64,000 bases of DNA from Archangium sp. (GCA_030681645.1 JAUXRX010000007.1:186001-250000); one strand, 5' to 3'. Positions 8,346 to 17,960 are shown, counted from the stretch's first letter. Notes: generated by a model from the letters alone, not told the origin. Made by a program: numbers and translations.

Positions 8346-9425
8346 ATGCGCTCCCTCCTGCTCATGTGCTCACTCTTCCTCCTCGCCTGCCCGCCCTCTG
8401 ACGCGAACGAGCTGTGCGGCGCGGGCGCGACGCTGCCGACGGCGCCCACCGCGCTGGTCACCGGCAAGAAGATGAAGAACCTCGCCCTCGCGGGCAACGC
8501 CCTGGTCTACGTGGACACCGAGGGCACGGGCTCGATTCATCGGGTGGGCCTCGACGGCAGCGGCGACACCGTGCTGTACGGGCCGCCGGCGCAGGGCAAG
8601 CTGGTGTTCGACTCGGTGGTGGTGGACGACACCGTGTGGTTCTTCGAGCAGGAGAGCCTGCTGCTCGGCGGCACCACCACCCGGCTGCTGCATCTGCCGG
8701 TGGCCGGCGGCGCAGTGGTGTCGGCCGACCTCCCGGAGACCGCGGTGTACTTCCTGCGGCCCGAGGCGGGCGCGTTCTACGTGAAGAGCGCCAACAGCGG
8801 CAGCGCCATGAGCACGGTGTTCCTCATGACCAGCACCGGCGCGCTGACGAAGCTGGTGGGACCCGGGAACGTCGACAACGCGCTCGTCACCGCCGACAGC
8901 CTGTTCTTCTTGAACCGCCCCGACATCGGAGCCGACGCGTCTTCGAAGTCGCTGCGCCGGGCGGCGAAGGAAGCCAACGCCACCGACAGCGCCGTGGGGA
9001 GCGTGTTCTGCCGGGGCAGCTTCACGGTGACGGCGTCGGGCGCCATCCTCTGCTCCGGCTACACCTCGACCGGCACCGGCTCGCCCAGCTCGGCCGTGGT
9101 GACGAAGCTCGACGCGGCGGGCACCAACCCCACCACCCTGCTCGACCTGAAGGCCGGGTTCAGCGGGAGCGGGGTGAGCGCCGCGGCAGAGGTGGGCGAC
9201 GAGATCATCTTCGGCCTCTCGGGCACCGGCGAGACCTACCCCCTGCTGGCCGTGAAGCTCGCCACGGGCGCGGCGCGCGCGCTGGCCTGCGACGTGGCCC
9301 CGCCCGAGCGGGACAACGGGAACGATCGCCCCGAGCTGGTGACCAACGCCGACTCGGTGTTCTGGATCGGCAACGGCGAGCGGGGCACCGGGCCCAACAC
9401 CCTCTTCAAGGCCTCCCTCCGCTGA
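8346..9425 (+). CDS. Putative outer-envelope lipoprotein, beta-propeller-like
   Basis: This 359-residue protein starts with a type II signal, MRSLLLMCSLFLLAC, with Cys15 as the likely lipidated residue (LLAC lipobox). The mature part is built of short strands with recurring patterns such as LVYVDTEG, VWFFEQE, LFFLNRPD and VFWIGNGE, each ending a blade-like unit. Together with motifs of the type HRVGLDGSG this suggests a six- or seven-bladed propeller like those of many myxobacterial lipoproteins. I do not recognise a specific family or enzyme motif. The start is chosen for the lipoprotein signal; a longer frame from 8148 runs inside pta. It is 45 bp before an L,D-transpeptidase gene on the same strand. 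Confidence 0.72.
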   Translation: MRSLLLMCSLFLLACPPSDANELCGAGATLPTAPTALVTGKKMKNLALAGNALVYVDTEGTGSIHRVGLDGSGDTVLYGPPAQGKLVFDSVVVDDTVWFFEQESLLLGGTTTRLLHLPVAGGAVVSADLPETAVYFLRPEAGAFYVKSANSGSAMSTVFLMTSTGALTKLVGPGNVDNALVTADSLFFLNRPDIGADASSKSLRRAAKEANATDSAVGSVFCRGSFTVTASGAILCSGYTSTGTGSPSSAVVTKLDAAGTNPTTLLDLKAGFSGSGVSAAAEVGDEIIFGLSGTGETYPLLAVKLATGAARALACDVAPPERDNGNDRPELVTNADSVFWIGNGERGTGPNTLFKASLR

Positions 9426-9470
9426 GCGGGAATGGAACGGGAGCCCGACCCTGGGCGTCTGGGAGCTGAC

Positions 9471-10160
9471 ATGCGCCTCTTCCTGTTGCTGACCCTGGTC
9501 GCGACCTCGGCCCTGGCCAGGGACAAGGTCAAGGAGGTGCGCGCGCGCCGCACCGCCGACGTGAAGGCCCTGGTCGAGAAGGCCGGCCTCACGTACCCGG
9601 TCGACGAGGTCTACCTGCGCGGGTTCAAGAAAGACCGCCAGCTCGAGCTGTGGGCAGGCAGGGCCGGCAAGCCGCTGGTGCTGGTGAAGACGTACCCGTT
9701 CTGCGCGGCGTCGGGTGAGCTGGGCCCCAAGCGCAAGGAGGGCGACCTGCAGGTGCCCGAGGGCCTGTACGAGGTCCCCTCGTTCAACCCGTACAGCGAC
9801 TACCACCTGTCGATGAAGGTCTCGTACCCCAACGACAGCGATCGGGTGCGCAGCGACGCGAAGCGGCCGGGCGGCCTCATCTATCTGCACGGCAACTGCG
9901 CCAGCATCGGCTGCATCGCCATCGAAGATGAGCCGATCGAAGAGGTGTACCTGCTGGCCATCGACGCCAGGCGCCGGCCGATTCGTTTCGACATCTTCCC
10001 CACCCGCCTCACCGCCGAGGGGTTGGCGAGCCTCGAGGACGACGCCGCCAACGCCGCGTTCTGGAAGGAGCTCGCCCCTGCCTACACCGCGTTCGAGGCC
10101 AGCAAGCGGCCCGCCGCGTTCACCGTCTCGAAGAAGACGGGGGCCTACGTTCTCAAGTAG
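9471..10160 (+). CDS. L,D-transpeptidase (YkuD domain, YafK-like), exported
   Basis: Predicted to act on peptidoglycan peptides in the periplasm by a cysteine mechanism. The 229-residue product begins with a signal peptide, MRLFLLLTLVATSALA, probably cleaved after ALA. The YkuD catalytic block is IYLHGNCASIGCIAI with His140 and Cys148. The substrate-proximal stretch (GDLQVPEGLYEV) fits YafK-type enzymes, which cleave or attach lipoprotein or peptidoglycan cross-links. The first in-frame start (9432) would add 13 residues before the signal and is not preferred. It precedes an ECF sigma factor gene by 84 bp; co-regulation in an envelope-stress context is possible but not shown. Confidence 0.88.
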   Translation: MRLFLLLTLVATSALARDKVKEVRARRTADVKALVEKAGLTYPVDEVYLRGFKKDRQLELWAGRAGKPLVLVKTYPFCAASGELGPKRKEGDLQVPEGLYEVPSFNPYSDYHLSMKVSYPNDSDRVRSDAKRPGGLIYLHGNCASIGCIAIEDEPIEEVYLLAIDARRRPIRFDIFPTRLTAEGLASLEDDAANAAFWKELAPAYTAFEASKRPAAFTVSKKTGAYVLK

Positions 10161-10244
10161 GCTCGTAACCTGCCGTGAAGACACGGCCTTCTTACGCGGA
10201 ACCCCGCGCTTCAGCTGGTGTCTCAAGTCTCGTCGGAGCGTTCC

Positions 10245-10934
10245 ATGAGTGACGACGACCACCGGCGGGAGGCAGACGTGACGAGCGACGTGCTGGAGCT
10301 CCCAGCGCAAGTGATGGTGCCGGAGCCGCGCACGCCTGCGAGCGAGCTGCCTGAGCACCTGCTGATCGCCCGGCTTCGCCGCAAGGATCCGTCAGCCTTC
10401 GAGGCCCTGGTCAAGGCCCACCAGGATCGCGTGTACGACTTCTGCGTGCGGATGCTGGCGGATCGCGAAGAGGCGTTCGATCTCACGCAGGAGATCTTCA
10501 TCAGCGTCCACAAGAACCTCGACAAGTTCAGGGCCGACGCGAAGCTGACCACGTGGATCTACCGGATCGCCCGGAACCACTGCCTCAACCGCCTCAAGTA
10601 CCTCAAGCGGCGCGGCCGCGGGCGCAGCGACGAGTACGGCGAGAGCAACGAGCTGTCGATCACCGAGTCGCAGGGCGGGGGACCGCAGCAGCCCGACGAC
10701 GCCGTGCAGGGAAAGAACGATCGCGCCCTGGTGCACCGCGCGATCCAGGAGCTCGACGAAGATCAGCGCAGCCTGGTGGTGCTGCGCGACGTCGAGGGGC
10801 TCAGCTACGAAGAGATCATGGACATCACCGAGCTGCCTGAGGGCACGGTGAAGAGCCGGCTGCATCGCGCCCGCGAGAAGCTGGCAGGGATCCTCACGAG
10901 GCTTGAACAAAGCTTCGCGGATCGAGGAGACTGA
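10245..10934 (+). CDS. RNA polymerase ECF-type sigma factor
   Basis: A 229-residue sigma-70 family factor. Region 2 (FEALVKAHQDRVYDFCVRML, then LTQEIFISVHKNLDKF and TTWIYRIARNHCLNRLK) spans about residues 48-125. Region 4 (IQELDEDQRSLVVLRDVEG, then EIMDITELPEGTVKSRLHRAREKL) spans about 165-220 and carries the -35-binding helix. Between them is a charged linker of about 35 residues. An N-terminal extension of about 45 residues precedes region 2, longer than in most ECF factors. The start is ATG 10245 because GGAG lies 6-7 bases upstream; a GTG at 10218 would add nine residues. The gene for a probable anti-sigma follows after 4 bp. Confidence 0.93.
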   Translation: MSDDDHRREADVTSDVLELPAQVMVPEPRTPASELPEHLLIARLRRKDPSAFEALVKAHQDRVYDFCVRMLADREEAFDLTQEIFISVHKNLDKFRADAKLTTWIYRIARNHCLNRLKYLKRRGRGRSDEYGESNELSITESQGGGPQQPDDAVQGKNDRALVHRAIQELDEDQRSLVVLRDVEGLSYEEIMDITELPEGTVKSRLHRAREKLAGILTRLEQSFADRGD

Positions 10935-10938
10935 CGTC

Positions 10939-11283
10939 GTGCGTCGAGAACTTTCAAAGAATGAAGTCGAACGCCTCTTCGTGGGGGCGGTCGATCACGC
11001 ACTGGCCGAGAAGGAAGCGTCTGAGTTCGACGCCGAGCTCGCCGCCAACCCGGAGCTCAAGGCGAAGTTCGCCACCTACCAGCGCGCCATCTCGCTGCTG
11101 AAGGAGGCGCCGCGGGAGAAGGCGCCCGACGCGCTGGCTTCGATGATCCTGCGGCGCACGCGCCGCCGCCGCTTCCAGCTGCGAACCCGCGAGATCCAGA
11201 ACGCTCACTTCCCCGCGGAAGTGGTCGTGCCCATGCTCATCGCCGCGCTCGTCGCGATGTTCATGCTGCTCGCCTCGCCCTGA
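10939..11283 (+). CDS. Probable membrane-anchored anti-sigma factor
   Basis: This small protein (114 residues from GTG 10939) lies directly behind the ECF sigma gene. The N-terminal part is helical and acidic (ELSKNEVERLFVGAVDHALAEKEASEFDAELAANPELKAKF), resembling the sigma-binding helices of anti-sigma proteins. The C-terminus has one clear membrane span (VVVPMLIAALVAMFMLLASP), so the N-terminus would be cytoplasmic and the tail very short. There is no HxxxCxxC zinc motif. The start is set at GTG 10939 because GAGGAG sits about 9 bases before it. A TTG at 10903 would overlap the sigma gene by 32 bp and is the alternative. The anti-sigma role rests on position and topology, not on a recognised domain. 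Confidence 0.7.
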   Translation: MRRELSKNEVERLFVGAVDHALAEKEASEFDAELAANPELKAKFATYQRAISLLKEAPREKAPDALASMILRRTRRRRFQLRTREIQNAHFPAEVVVPMLIAALVAMFMLLASP

Positions 11284-11298
11284 GCGATCGGGCTCACA

Positions 11299-11362
11299 CC
11301 GTTCACCCCGAGCGGAGTCGAGGGGCGACTCCGCGCCTGCGCGCCCACCCCTCGACTCCGAG
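11299..11362. repeat. Dispersed repeat, family B, copy 2 with a partial second arm
   Basis: The core CCGTTCACCCCGAGCGGAGT plus CGAGGGGCG occupies 11299-11327. A separate arm, CACCCCTCGACTCCGAG, follows at 11346-11362 and can pair with it. The copy begins 16 bp after the anti-sigma stop codon. Confidence 0.68.
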
Positions 11363-11381
11363 AAGTCCGCGAAATCCGCGC

Positions 11382-11399
11382 CCTGACGCCGGTGTCAGG
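11382..11399. promoter_or_regulatory. 18-bp near-perfect palindrome, possible operator
   Basis: CCTGACGCCGGTGTCAGG has perfect six-base arms (CCTGAC/GTCAGG) and a central CCGG, with one mismatched pair. It is about 56-73 bp upstream of a sigma54-like -24 element and about 77 bp before the lipoprotein start, a plausible place for an activator or repressor site. There is no evidence for which protein binds. Confidence 0.35.
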
Positions 11400-11454
11400 T
11401 GCGCTGAGGCCTGCGCAATTCAATCGTCGTATCGCGCGTTTTCCGGGCGGGCTG

Positions 11455-11471
11455 CTGGCACTACGCTTGCG
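11455..11471 (+). promoter_or_regulatory. Sigma54-type -24/-12 promoter candidate
   Basis: CTGGCACTACGCTTGCG matches the TGGCAC-N5-TTGC consensus at every core position, with GG and GC exactly 12 bp apart. The expected transcript start is near 11482, downstream of ATG 11476 and 3 bp before ATG 11485. If real, the transcript would be nearly leaderless and use ATG 11485. Confidence 0.4.
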
Positions 11472-11475
11472 AACG

Positions 11476-11940
11476 ATGCGCTCCATGCCCATTCGCCTGA
11501 GTTTGCTGCTCGCAGCCCTCTGGTTCTCCGGCTGTCCCAAAGAGCCTTCCCCGTACGTCGAGCCGCCTGACAGCCCGCTCGACGTCACGCTCTTCCCCGC
11601 GGTGACGGGTGACTCCCGGCTCTTCGCCGACGTCGCTGGCGCGCGGCTCGAGTTCGATCCCACGGTGAAGGACGCGATCGTCGCGCTCGGCCAGTGCGTC
11701 GACGCCACCACGTACTGCTACACGCCCGGCAGCAAGGAACTCTCGTGGTGTCTGCAGAACACCCGCACCTGCGCGACGCAGTCGCCGTGGAATGAGAAGC
11801 CGTGTTGTCCGCAGGCCTGCAAGGACGCGTTCGAGGCGGCGGTCGATGGCGGCGTGGCGCCGTCGGCGGCGATGGAGAAGGTCTTCTTCGTCGACAAGGA
11901 CTGCTTCCCCGGCGTCCGTGCTGCCCTGGAGGCGCCATGA
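11476..11940 (+). CDS. Cysteine-rich putative lipoprotein
   Basis: A 154-residue product (or 151 from ATG 11485) with a type II signal ending in LWFSGC, so Cys is probably lipidated. The mature region has nine or more further cysteines in short spacing (GQCVDATTYCY, WCLQNTRTC, KPCCPQACKDAF, DKDCFPG), suggesting a small disulfide-stabilised fold. I do not recognise the family. Its stop overlaps the start of the next gene in an ATGA arrangement, so the two are translationally coupled and probably work together. A sigma54-like element lies just in front of it, which bears on which ATG is used. Confidence 0.72.
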   Translation: MRSMPIRLSLLLAALWFSGCPKEPSPYVEPPDSPLDVTLFPAVTGDSRLFADVAGARLEFDPTVKDAIVALGQCVDATTYCYTPGSKELSWCLQNTRTCATQSPWNEKPCCPQACKDAFEAAVDGGVAPSAAMEKVFFVDKDCFPGVRAALEAP

Positions 11941-13727
11941 AGCGCACCCTCATCGTCGCGGCCATGCTGCTCGCGCCGGCTGCCTTCGCGTGGGACTCCG
12001 TGTGCACGAAGTTCCCCAACAAGAGCCTCGAGGCCGACGCGCTGCGGTCGCAGACCGGCTCGCCCTGCGTGCCCTCGGCCGGCCCCGCGACCGCGCGCGA
12101 GCGGTGGATCGGCCCGGTCGACGAGCACCGCCGCCTCTGGGAGATGACGCGCGAGCGCGCAGGGTTGCCGCCCGCCGTGTCCGCGACGCGCACGCTCACC
12201 GTCTTCACCGGGCCGGGAATGGTGGACGTGGGCGGGAGCCAGCAGCCCACCTTCGTGCCCGTGGCCTTCGAGTCAGCCGCGCGCGTGGCCTACCGCCCGT
12301 ACTCGATCGGCGAGTTCACGCACCTGCCCGACTTCTCCTGGGCGCTGTGGGACTGGGCGTCGGGCCACGAGACCTGTCCGCTCGAGGGCGCCACTTCGGT
12401 CGCCGAATGCCACGACTTCGCCTCGCACATGGGGCCGGTGAACTCGAACCACTTCGTGCCGCAGTCGCGGGGCCACTACGCGCACTACCACCAGCTCGCG
12501 CTCGCTCGCGCCGCCGAGTGCAGCGCGCTGCGCTCGAAGCTCACGGGCGCGGCGGGCCGCTTCGACGAGTTCCAGCGCGAGTGCGAGCTCGAGGCGCTCA
12601 TGCTCGAGGCGGTGGGGCAGCACTACCTGCAGGACTCCTGGAGCATGGGCCACATGTGGGAGCGTTGGGGCAGCTCGACGCTCACCGACTTTCCCGGAGA
12701 CACCACGGAAGAGAAGCGCGATCGCGCGGTGCTCACGGCGCTGGTCTCGGGCTTCTTCCACGGCGCGCGCGGCGTGCTGCAGGCCCTGCCTGCATGGACC
12801 TCGTACGACGTGAACGACGCGATGTGCGCCCCGTGGGACGGTGTTCGTTTCAAGGCGCTCGACGGCAGCCTCAACCCCGGCATCGGAGACGACTACCTGT
12901 CGCTGCTCGGAGCCGAGACGCCGTACGAGCTGCAGACGAACACGTTCTTCCAGTGCGCGGTCTCGGGGATGCTCGAGGTCTACGTCGCGGCGGGCGAGGC
13001 GCACGGCCCGGCGGCGCCGCTGGCGGGCTTCGTGTCGGTCGATCCGACGAGCGAGAACTGCTTCGGCCAGCGCGCGACGAACCAGTCGATCGCGCTGGGG
13101 GCTGCGGTGAACTTCAAGGTCTTCGGAGGGCAGACCACCATCCCCATCGACGCGCGGTTCGTGAGCCTGATGCTGCCGAAGGTGGCGCGGGCCTCGGGCA
13201 AGGTCGCGGTGGCGCCGAAGATCCGCAACGAGTTCCGCTTCGAGCTGCAGAAGGTGGTCACCATCGCGCGGCTGCGGGCGAAGGATGATCCCGAGGGCAC
13301 GTCGCTCGCGACGGGGCAGTGGAGCACCTTCATGGGCGTGCAGCCGAACGGCGCGTATCCGGGCATCGCCAGCTACATCGACGCTCCCTGGCCGTGGGAC
13401 GCGGGCAACGAGCGCACCCAGTTCGTGCGGCGCGCGTTCCACCGGGCGCACGCGAGCGAGTGGTGTGAGTCGACCACGGTGGCGAAGATCGACGGCCTGA
13501 GGACCCGCGCGGCGGACACGGGCTTGCCGGTGGAAGAGCGGGTCGCAGCGTGCACCGCCTGCACCGAGCTGGCGCTGCGGCACCTGCGCATCGGCACTCC
13601 GGCGACCTGGGACACCACGCAGGAGCCGCTGTGCGGGTACCTGTCGACGAGCCCGGTGTACGTGTACCACCAGGTGTCCGGCGTCACCGATCCGCTGGGC
13701 ACCGCGACCCGCTACTGCTGCCCCTAG
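11937..13727 (+). CDS. Exported protein with zinc-phospholipase-C-like His pattern
   Basis: This 596-residue protein starts with a Sec signal, MKRTLIVAAMLLAPAAFA. In the first 240 mature residues there is a series of His/Asp/Glu motifs: FTHLPDFSW, GHETC, ECHDFASHMG, NSNHF, HYAHYHQLAL and VGQHYLQDSWSMGHMWERW. The last, with H-x3-D and a following GH, resembles the zinc-binding motif of S1/P1 nuclease and zinc-dependent phospholipase C folds, so a metal-dependent hydrolase is plausible. The C-terminal half (strand-rich, from about residue 340) has no motif I recognise, and Cys pairs near the end (CTACTEL) may form disulfides. It overlaps the Cys-rich lipoprotein gene by 4 bp. Function is inferred from pattern only. 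Confidence 0.68.
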   Translation: MKRTLIVAAMLLAPAAFAWDSVCTKFPNKSLEADALRSQTGSPCVPSAGPATARERWIGPVDEHRRLWEMTRERAGLPPAVSATRTLTVFTGPGMVDVGGSQQPTFVPVAFESAARVAYRPYSIGEFTHLPDFSWALWDWASGHETCPLEGATSVAECHDFASHMGPVNSNHFVPQSRGHYAHYHQLALARAAECSALRSKLTGAAGRFDEFQRECELEALMLEAVGQHYLQDSWSMGHMWERWGSSTLTDFPGDTTEEKRDRAVLTALVSGFFHGARGVLQALPAWTSYDVNDAMCAPWDGVRFKALDGSLNPGIGDDYLSLLGAETPYELQTNTFFQCAVSGMLEVYVAAGEAHGPAAPLAGFVSVDPTSENCFGQRATNQSIALGAAVNFKVFGGQTTIPIDARFVSLMLPKVARASGKVAVAPKIRNEFRFELQKVVTIARLRAKDDPEGTSLATGQWSTFMGVQPNGAYPGIASYIDAPWPWDAGNERTQFVRRAFHRAHASEWCESTTVAKIDGLRTRAADTGLPVEERVAACTACTELALRHLRIGTPATWDTTQEPLCGYLSTSPVYVYHQVSGVTDPLGTATRYCCP

Positions 13728-13771
13728 CTCCCTCTCCCTGCGCAGCGGGGAGAGGGTTGGGGTGAGGGGCC
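13728..13771. repeat. Dispersed intergenic repeat, family A, copy 2
   Basis: It begins immediately after the stop codon at 13725-13727. The hairpin CTCTCCCTGCGCAGCGGGGAGAG is followed by the GGGTTGGGGTGAGGGGCC arm. This is the fullest forward copy along with copy 7. It lies 45 bp before lysS on the same strand. Confidence 0.75.
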
Positions 13772-13816
13772 GGTTTCCCTTGCCTCCCTCGGTCGTAGCG
13801 TGGTGTGTGCGCCCCC

Positions 13817-15544
13817 ATGTCCGACGACGTGAGCGCAGAACAGAAGCTGTTCAACGAGCGCCAGGCCAAGCTGAAGCTTCTCGCCGACCTTGGGGTGAAC
13901 CCCTACGGCAACGGCTTCACCCCCGACTCGCTCACTGGCGACCTCCTCGCGAAGTTCAACGGCGTCGAGGCCGCGCAGCTCGAGACCGACAAGCCGGGGC
14001 CCTTCACGCTGGCCGGCCGCGTGGTCTCGGTGCGCGACTTCGGCAAGGCCGCCTTCGTGGTGCTGCAGGACCGGAGCGGAACCCTGCAGGTCCACGTCAA
14101 GAAGGACGTGCTCGGCGAGGACACGTTCAAGATCTGGAAGCTCGTCGACCTCGCCGATTTCATCGGCGTCACCGGCACCTTGTTCAAGTCGAAGACGGGC
14201 GAGTTGACGCTGGCCGCGACGGCCCTGAGGTTTCTCGGCAAGGCGCTGCGCCCCCTGCCCGGCAAGTTCAGCGGCGACGACAAAACGGTGCTCAACCCTG
14301 CGCAGGCGGCGCGGGTGAAGGAGGCAGCCGCGGCCGTGATGGCGGTGGTGAACGCGACCCCCGCCGAAGGGCGTGAAAAGGCCAGGGCTGACGCCATGGC
14401 GGCCCAGAGCGAGAACCTCAAGGACGACGCGATCGCCGTGAAGGCGCTCCCGCACGCCGTGGCCCGCGCGTGGGCGGAGTCTCAGGCGCTGAGCGACACC
14501 GAAGAGCGCTACCGCCGCCGCTACGTCGATCTCCTCAGCAACCCTTCCGTGCGCGAGACCTTCAAGAAGCGCACGAAGCTGGTGCAGTTCATTCGCAACT
14601 ACCTCGACGCGCGCGACTTCCTCGAGGTCGAGACGCCGATGCTGCACTCGCTCGTCTCGGGCGCCACGGCCAAGCCCTTCAAGACGCACCACAACGCGCT
14701 GGGCATGGAGCTCTTCATGCGCATCGCCCCCGAGCTCCACTTGAAGCGCCTGGTGGTCGGCGGCTTCGACCGCGTCTACGAGATCAACCGCAACTTCCGG
14801 AACGAGGGCCTGAGCACGCGCCACAACCCGGAGTTCACGATGCTCGAGTTCTACCAGGCCTACGCCACGTACGAAGACCTGATGGACCTCACCGAGGACA
14901 TGATCTCGAAGGCCGCGGTCGCGGTCTGCGGCACGTCGGTCGTGAAGTACGGCGAGCACACCATCGACTTCAAGGCGGGCTGGCCGCGCATCCCCATGAC
15001 GGAGTCGATCAGCCAGCGCGTGAAGGACCTCGGCCCCGCCGACTTCACCGACGTCGAGAAGCTGCGCGCGGTGGCGCTCCGCAAGGCGGACGAGCGGGAG
15101 AAGGCCGCCATCGCCACCATGAACAAGGGCGAGCTCATCGGCACGCTCTTCGAGCAGTACGTCGAAGGCGACCTGGTGCAGCCGACCTTCATCACCCAGT
15201 TCCCCGTCGAGACCAGCCCGCTGGCGCGCCGCAACGACACCAACCCGAACGTCACCGACCGCTTCGAGCTCTTCTGCGTGGGCCGCGAGATCGCCAACGC
15301 CTTCAGCGAGCTCAACGATCCGCAGGACCAGGCCTCGCGCTTCCAGGCCCAGCTCGACGCGAAGGACCGCGGCCAGCAGGAGACGATGGACTACGACCAG
15401 GACTACATCCGCGCGCTCGAGCACGGCCTGCCGCCCACCGCGGGCGAAGGCATCGGAATTGATCGCCTGGCCATGCTGTTGACGGACGCTCAGTCGATCA
15501 AGGACGTCATCCTCTTTCCGCTGCTCAAGCCCCAGGCCAAGTGA
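13817..15544 (+). CDS. lysS: Lysine--tRNA ligase (class II) with an inserted segment
   Basis: Charges tRNA-Lys with lysine. The N-terminal OB-fold anticodon-binding domain ([23 protein letters not shown]) occupies about residues 60-150. The class II catalytic domain follows with motif 1 ([19 protein letters not shown]...EVETPML), motif 2 ([23 protein letters not shown]) and motif 3 ([15 protein letters not shown]). The 575 residues exceed the usual 490-510. The excess is a segment of about 70 residues (about 153-222, nt 14273-14482) between [10 protein letters not shown] and [10 protein letters not shown], where other LysRS have only a few residues. Start ATG 13817 is preferred over GTG 13805. 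It overlaps the next gene by 4 bp. Confidence 0.94.
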   Translation: MSDDVSAEQKLFNERQAKLKLLADLGVNPYGNGFTPDSLTGDLLAKFNGVEAAQLETDKPGPFTLAGRVVSVRDFGKAAFVVLQDRSGTLQVHVKKDVLGEDTFKIWKLVDLADFIGVTGTLFKSKTGELTLAATALRFLGKALRPLPGKFSGDDKTVLNPAQAARVKEAAAAVMAVVNATPAEGREKARADAMAAQSENLKDDAIAVKALPHAVARAWAESQALSDTEERYRRRYVDLLSNPSVRETFKKRTKLVQFIRNYLDARDFLEVETPMLHSLVSGATAKPFKTHHNALGMELFMRIAPELHLKRLVVGGFDRVYEINRNFRNEGLSTRHNPEFTMLEFYQAYATYEDLMDLTEDMISKAAVAVCGTSVVKYGEHTIDFKAGWPRIPMTESISQRVKDLGPADFTDVEKLRAVALRKADEREKAAIATMNKGELIGTLFEQYVEGDLVQPTFITQFPVETSPLARRNDTNPNVTDRFELFCVGREIANAFSELNDPQDQASRFQAQLDAKDRGQQETMDYDQDYIRALEHGLPPTAGEGIGIDRLAMLLTDAQSIKDVILFPLLKPQAK

Positions 15545-17960
15545 AGCGCCCCCAAATCCTCGCGCTGGCCTCGATCTTCCTCCTGCTCGGCTTCGTCGAG
15601 CTGGTGGTGGGCCTGGTGCGCGCGGAGCTCATTCAGCTCGCGGCGGGTGATCTCGCCCTGTTCGTGGTGGGCTGGGGAACTCCCGTCGAGCTGATCGGCG
15701 GCCTGGGCACCGTGCTCAATCACGGCGAGCTGGTCTCGAACCTCAAGTCGTACGGCGCCCCGGAGGCGCTGCCGAACCTGGGCCAGGTGCACCTGATCAT
15801 CGGAGCGCTGGCGTGGATCGTCGGGTGGGTGATCCTCTCGGTGACGCTGGCCAGTCCGCAGTCCGCTGCCTCCGTGCCGAGCGTGGCGGTGGGCAAGCCG
15901 CTCCACCCGCGCCTGGGCACCTTCGTCGACTTTCACTGGGGCACGCTGGCGGCCTACGGCTTCGGCTTCCTCCTCTCGGAACTGGCCTTCATCCGCCTGT
16001 ACCTGGCGATCGTCGGCAAGGGCACGGTGCAGGGCGGGGTGGTGCAGGACGGGCTTTCTCCCGTCATCGCCTTCCTGGTGGCCTTCGCGGTCGCCATGGC
16101 CATCGCGTTCGGCGGCGGCTTCGTGGGCGCGGCCAACTCGAAGCGGCTCTCGACGCCCGAGGCCACCATCGCGCTGCTCTACTTCGGGCTGCCGGTGCCG
16201 GTGCTGATGACGGCGATGCACTCGATCCCGAAGCTGATGATCGACTTCGGCATCAAGCTGCGCGAGGTCATCTACCTCTCGTCGCTGCTCGGTGAGAACC
16301 GCCCCGAGCTCGGCTACTGGCTCGTCGCGGGCGCGCTGGGCCTCTCGTTCTTCCTCGGCATCAACTTGGGCTTCGTCTCGACCTCGTCGGGCCGGCTCGA
16401 CCTGCGCACGTCGTACGAGCTCTTCATCGCCTCGCGGCACGTGGCGGTGTTCCGGCCCCGGCTGCTCCTCAAGATCTTCGGCGTGCTGATCTTCGGCATC
16501 GTGCCCCCGTTGATCCTCTGGGCGATCATCTCGGCCGCCGAGAAGGTGGTCGAGCGCACCCGGGTGAAGAAGCTCGGGCAGAAGGACCCGCTCGAGGCCG
16601 CGGCTGCGCTCAACCAGATCAAGCTCGACGAGCCGACGCCCACCATGCTGATGACCGAGCTCTCGGTCGGCGGGGTCGGCGTGGGCGTGATGGCGTTGAT
16701 CATCGTGCTCTCGGTGATGAGCGGCTTCGAGGCCGACCTGCAGAAGAAGATCCTCGGCACCAACTCGCACGGCGTGGTCATGAAGTACTCGCCCGAGATG
16801 CCCGAGTACGAAGACGTGCTCGCCAAGGTCGAGAAGGTGCGCGGCATCGCCGGCGCCACGCCGTTCATCTTGAACGAGGTGATGATCTCGTCGGAAGGCA
16901 ACATCTCGGGCGCGATGATCAAGGGCATCGACCCGAAGACGGTCGGGCGCGTGACCGATCTCCCCGAGTACCTGGTGCCCGGAGGCCAGCTCGAGTGGCT
17001 CACCGACCCTTCGCAGATCACGAAGAAGCACCTGGCGCCGTCGTTGGACGACCCCGCGTTCGACGGCCGGCCTGCCACGCCCGACGAGGTGATCCCCGAG
17101 AAGGGCCCGGCCGACATCGAGCGCGACCCGCTGCTGGAGATGCCGGACGAGGACAAGGAAGCCGACGTGGTGCTGCCCGGCATCATGATGGGCCGTGAGC
17201 TCGCCGCGTCGCTCAAGGTGGTGGTCGGCGATCGCGTGAACGTCGTCTCACCCATCGGCGGTGAGCTCGGCCCCCAGGGCCCGATGCCCAAGAGCCGCCC
17301 CTTCCGCGTGGCGGGCATCTTCTATTCGGGCATGTACGAGTACGACTCGAAGTTCGTCTACATCCACCTCAGCGAGGCGCAGACCTTCTTCAACATCAAG
17401 GGCGCGACGGGCATCGAGGTGAAGGTGACCGACGTCGACAACGCGCGCGGCACCATGAAGGCGGTCTACGACACCCTCCAGGGCTACCCGTACCGCACCA
17501 AGGACTGGGGCGAGATGAACCGCAACCTGTTCGCGGCGCTCCGGCTGGAGAAGCTGGTGATGGGCATCATCCTCTCGATCATCGTGATCGTCGCGGCCGG
17601 GCTGATCGTCGCCACGGTGATCATGCTGGTGCTGGAGAAGCGCAAGGAGATCGCCGTGCTCAAGGCGCTCGGCGTTCCCGACGGCGGCATCGTGAAGATC
17701 TTCCTCACCGAGGGCCTTCAGATCGGAGTGGCCGGGAGCATCCTCGGGCTGATCTCGGGCCTGGCGTGGTGTCTCTTCATCGAGCGCGTGGGGATCAAGC
17801 TCGATCCGCAGGTCTATTACATTCCCTCGCTGCCGGTGCGCATCGAGCCGTTCCAGACCGCGCTGTCGGTGGTGATCGCCATTCTCGTCACGTTCCTCGC
17901 CAGCGTGTACCCCGCGCTCAAGGCGTCGCAGGTCGAACCCGTCGATGGGCTCAAGAGCGA

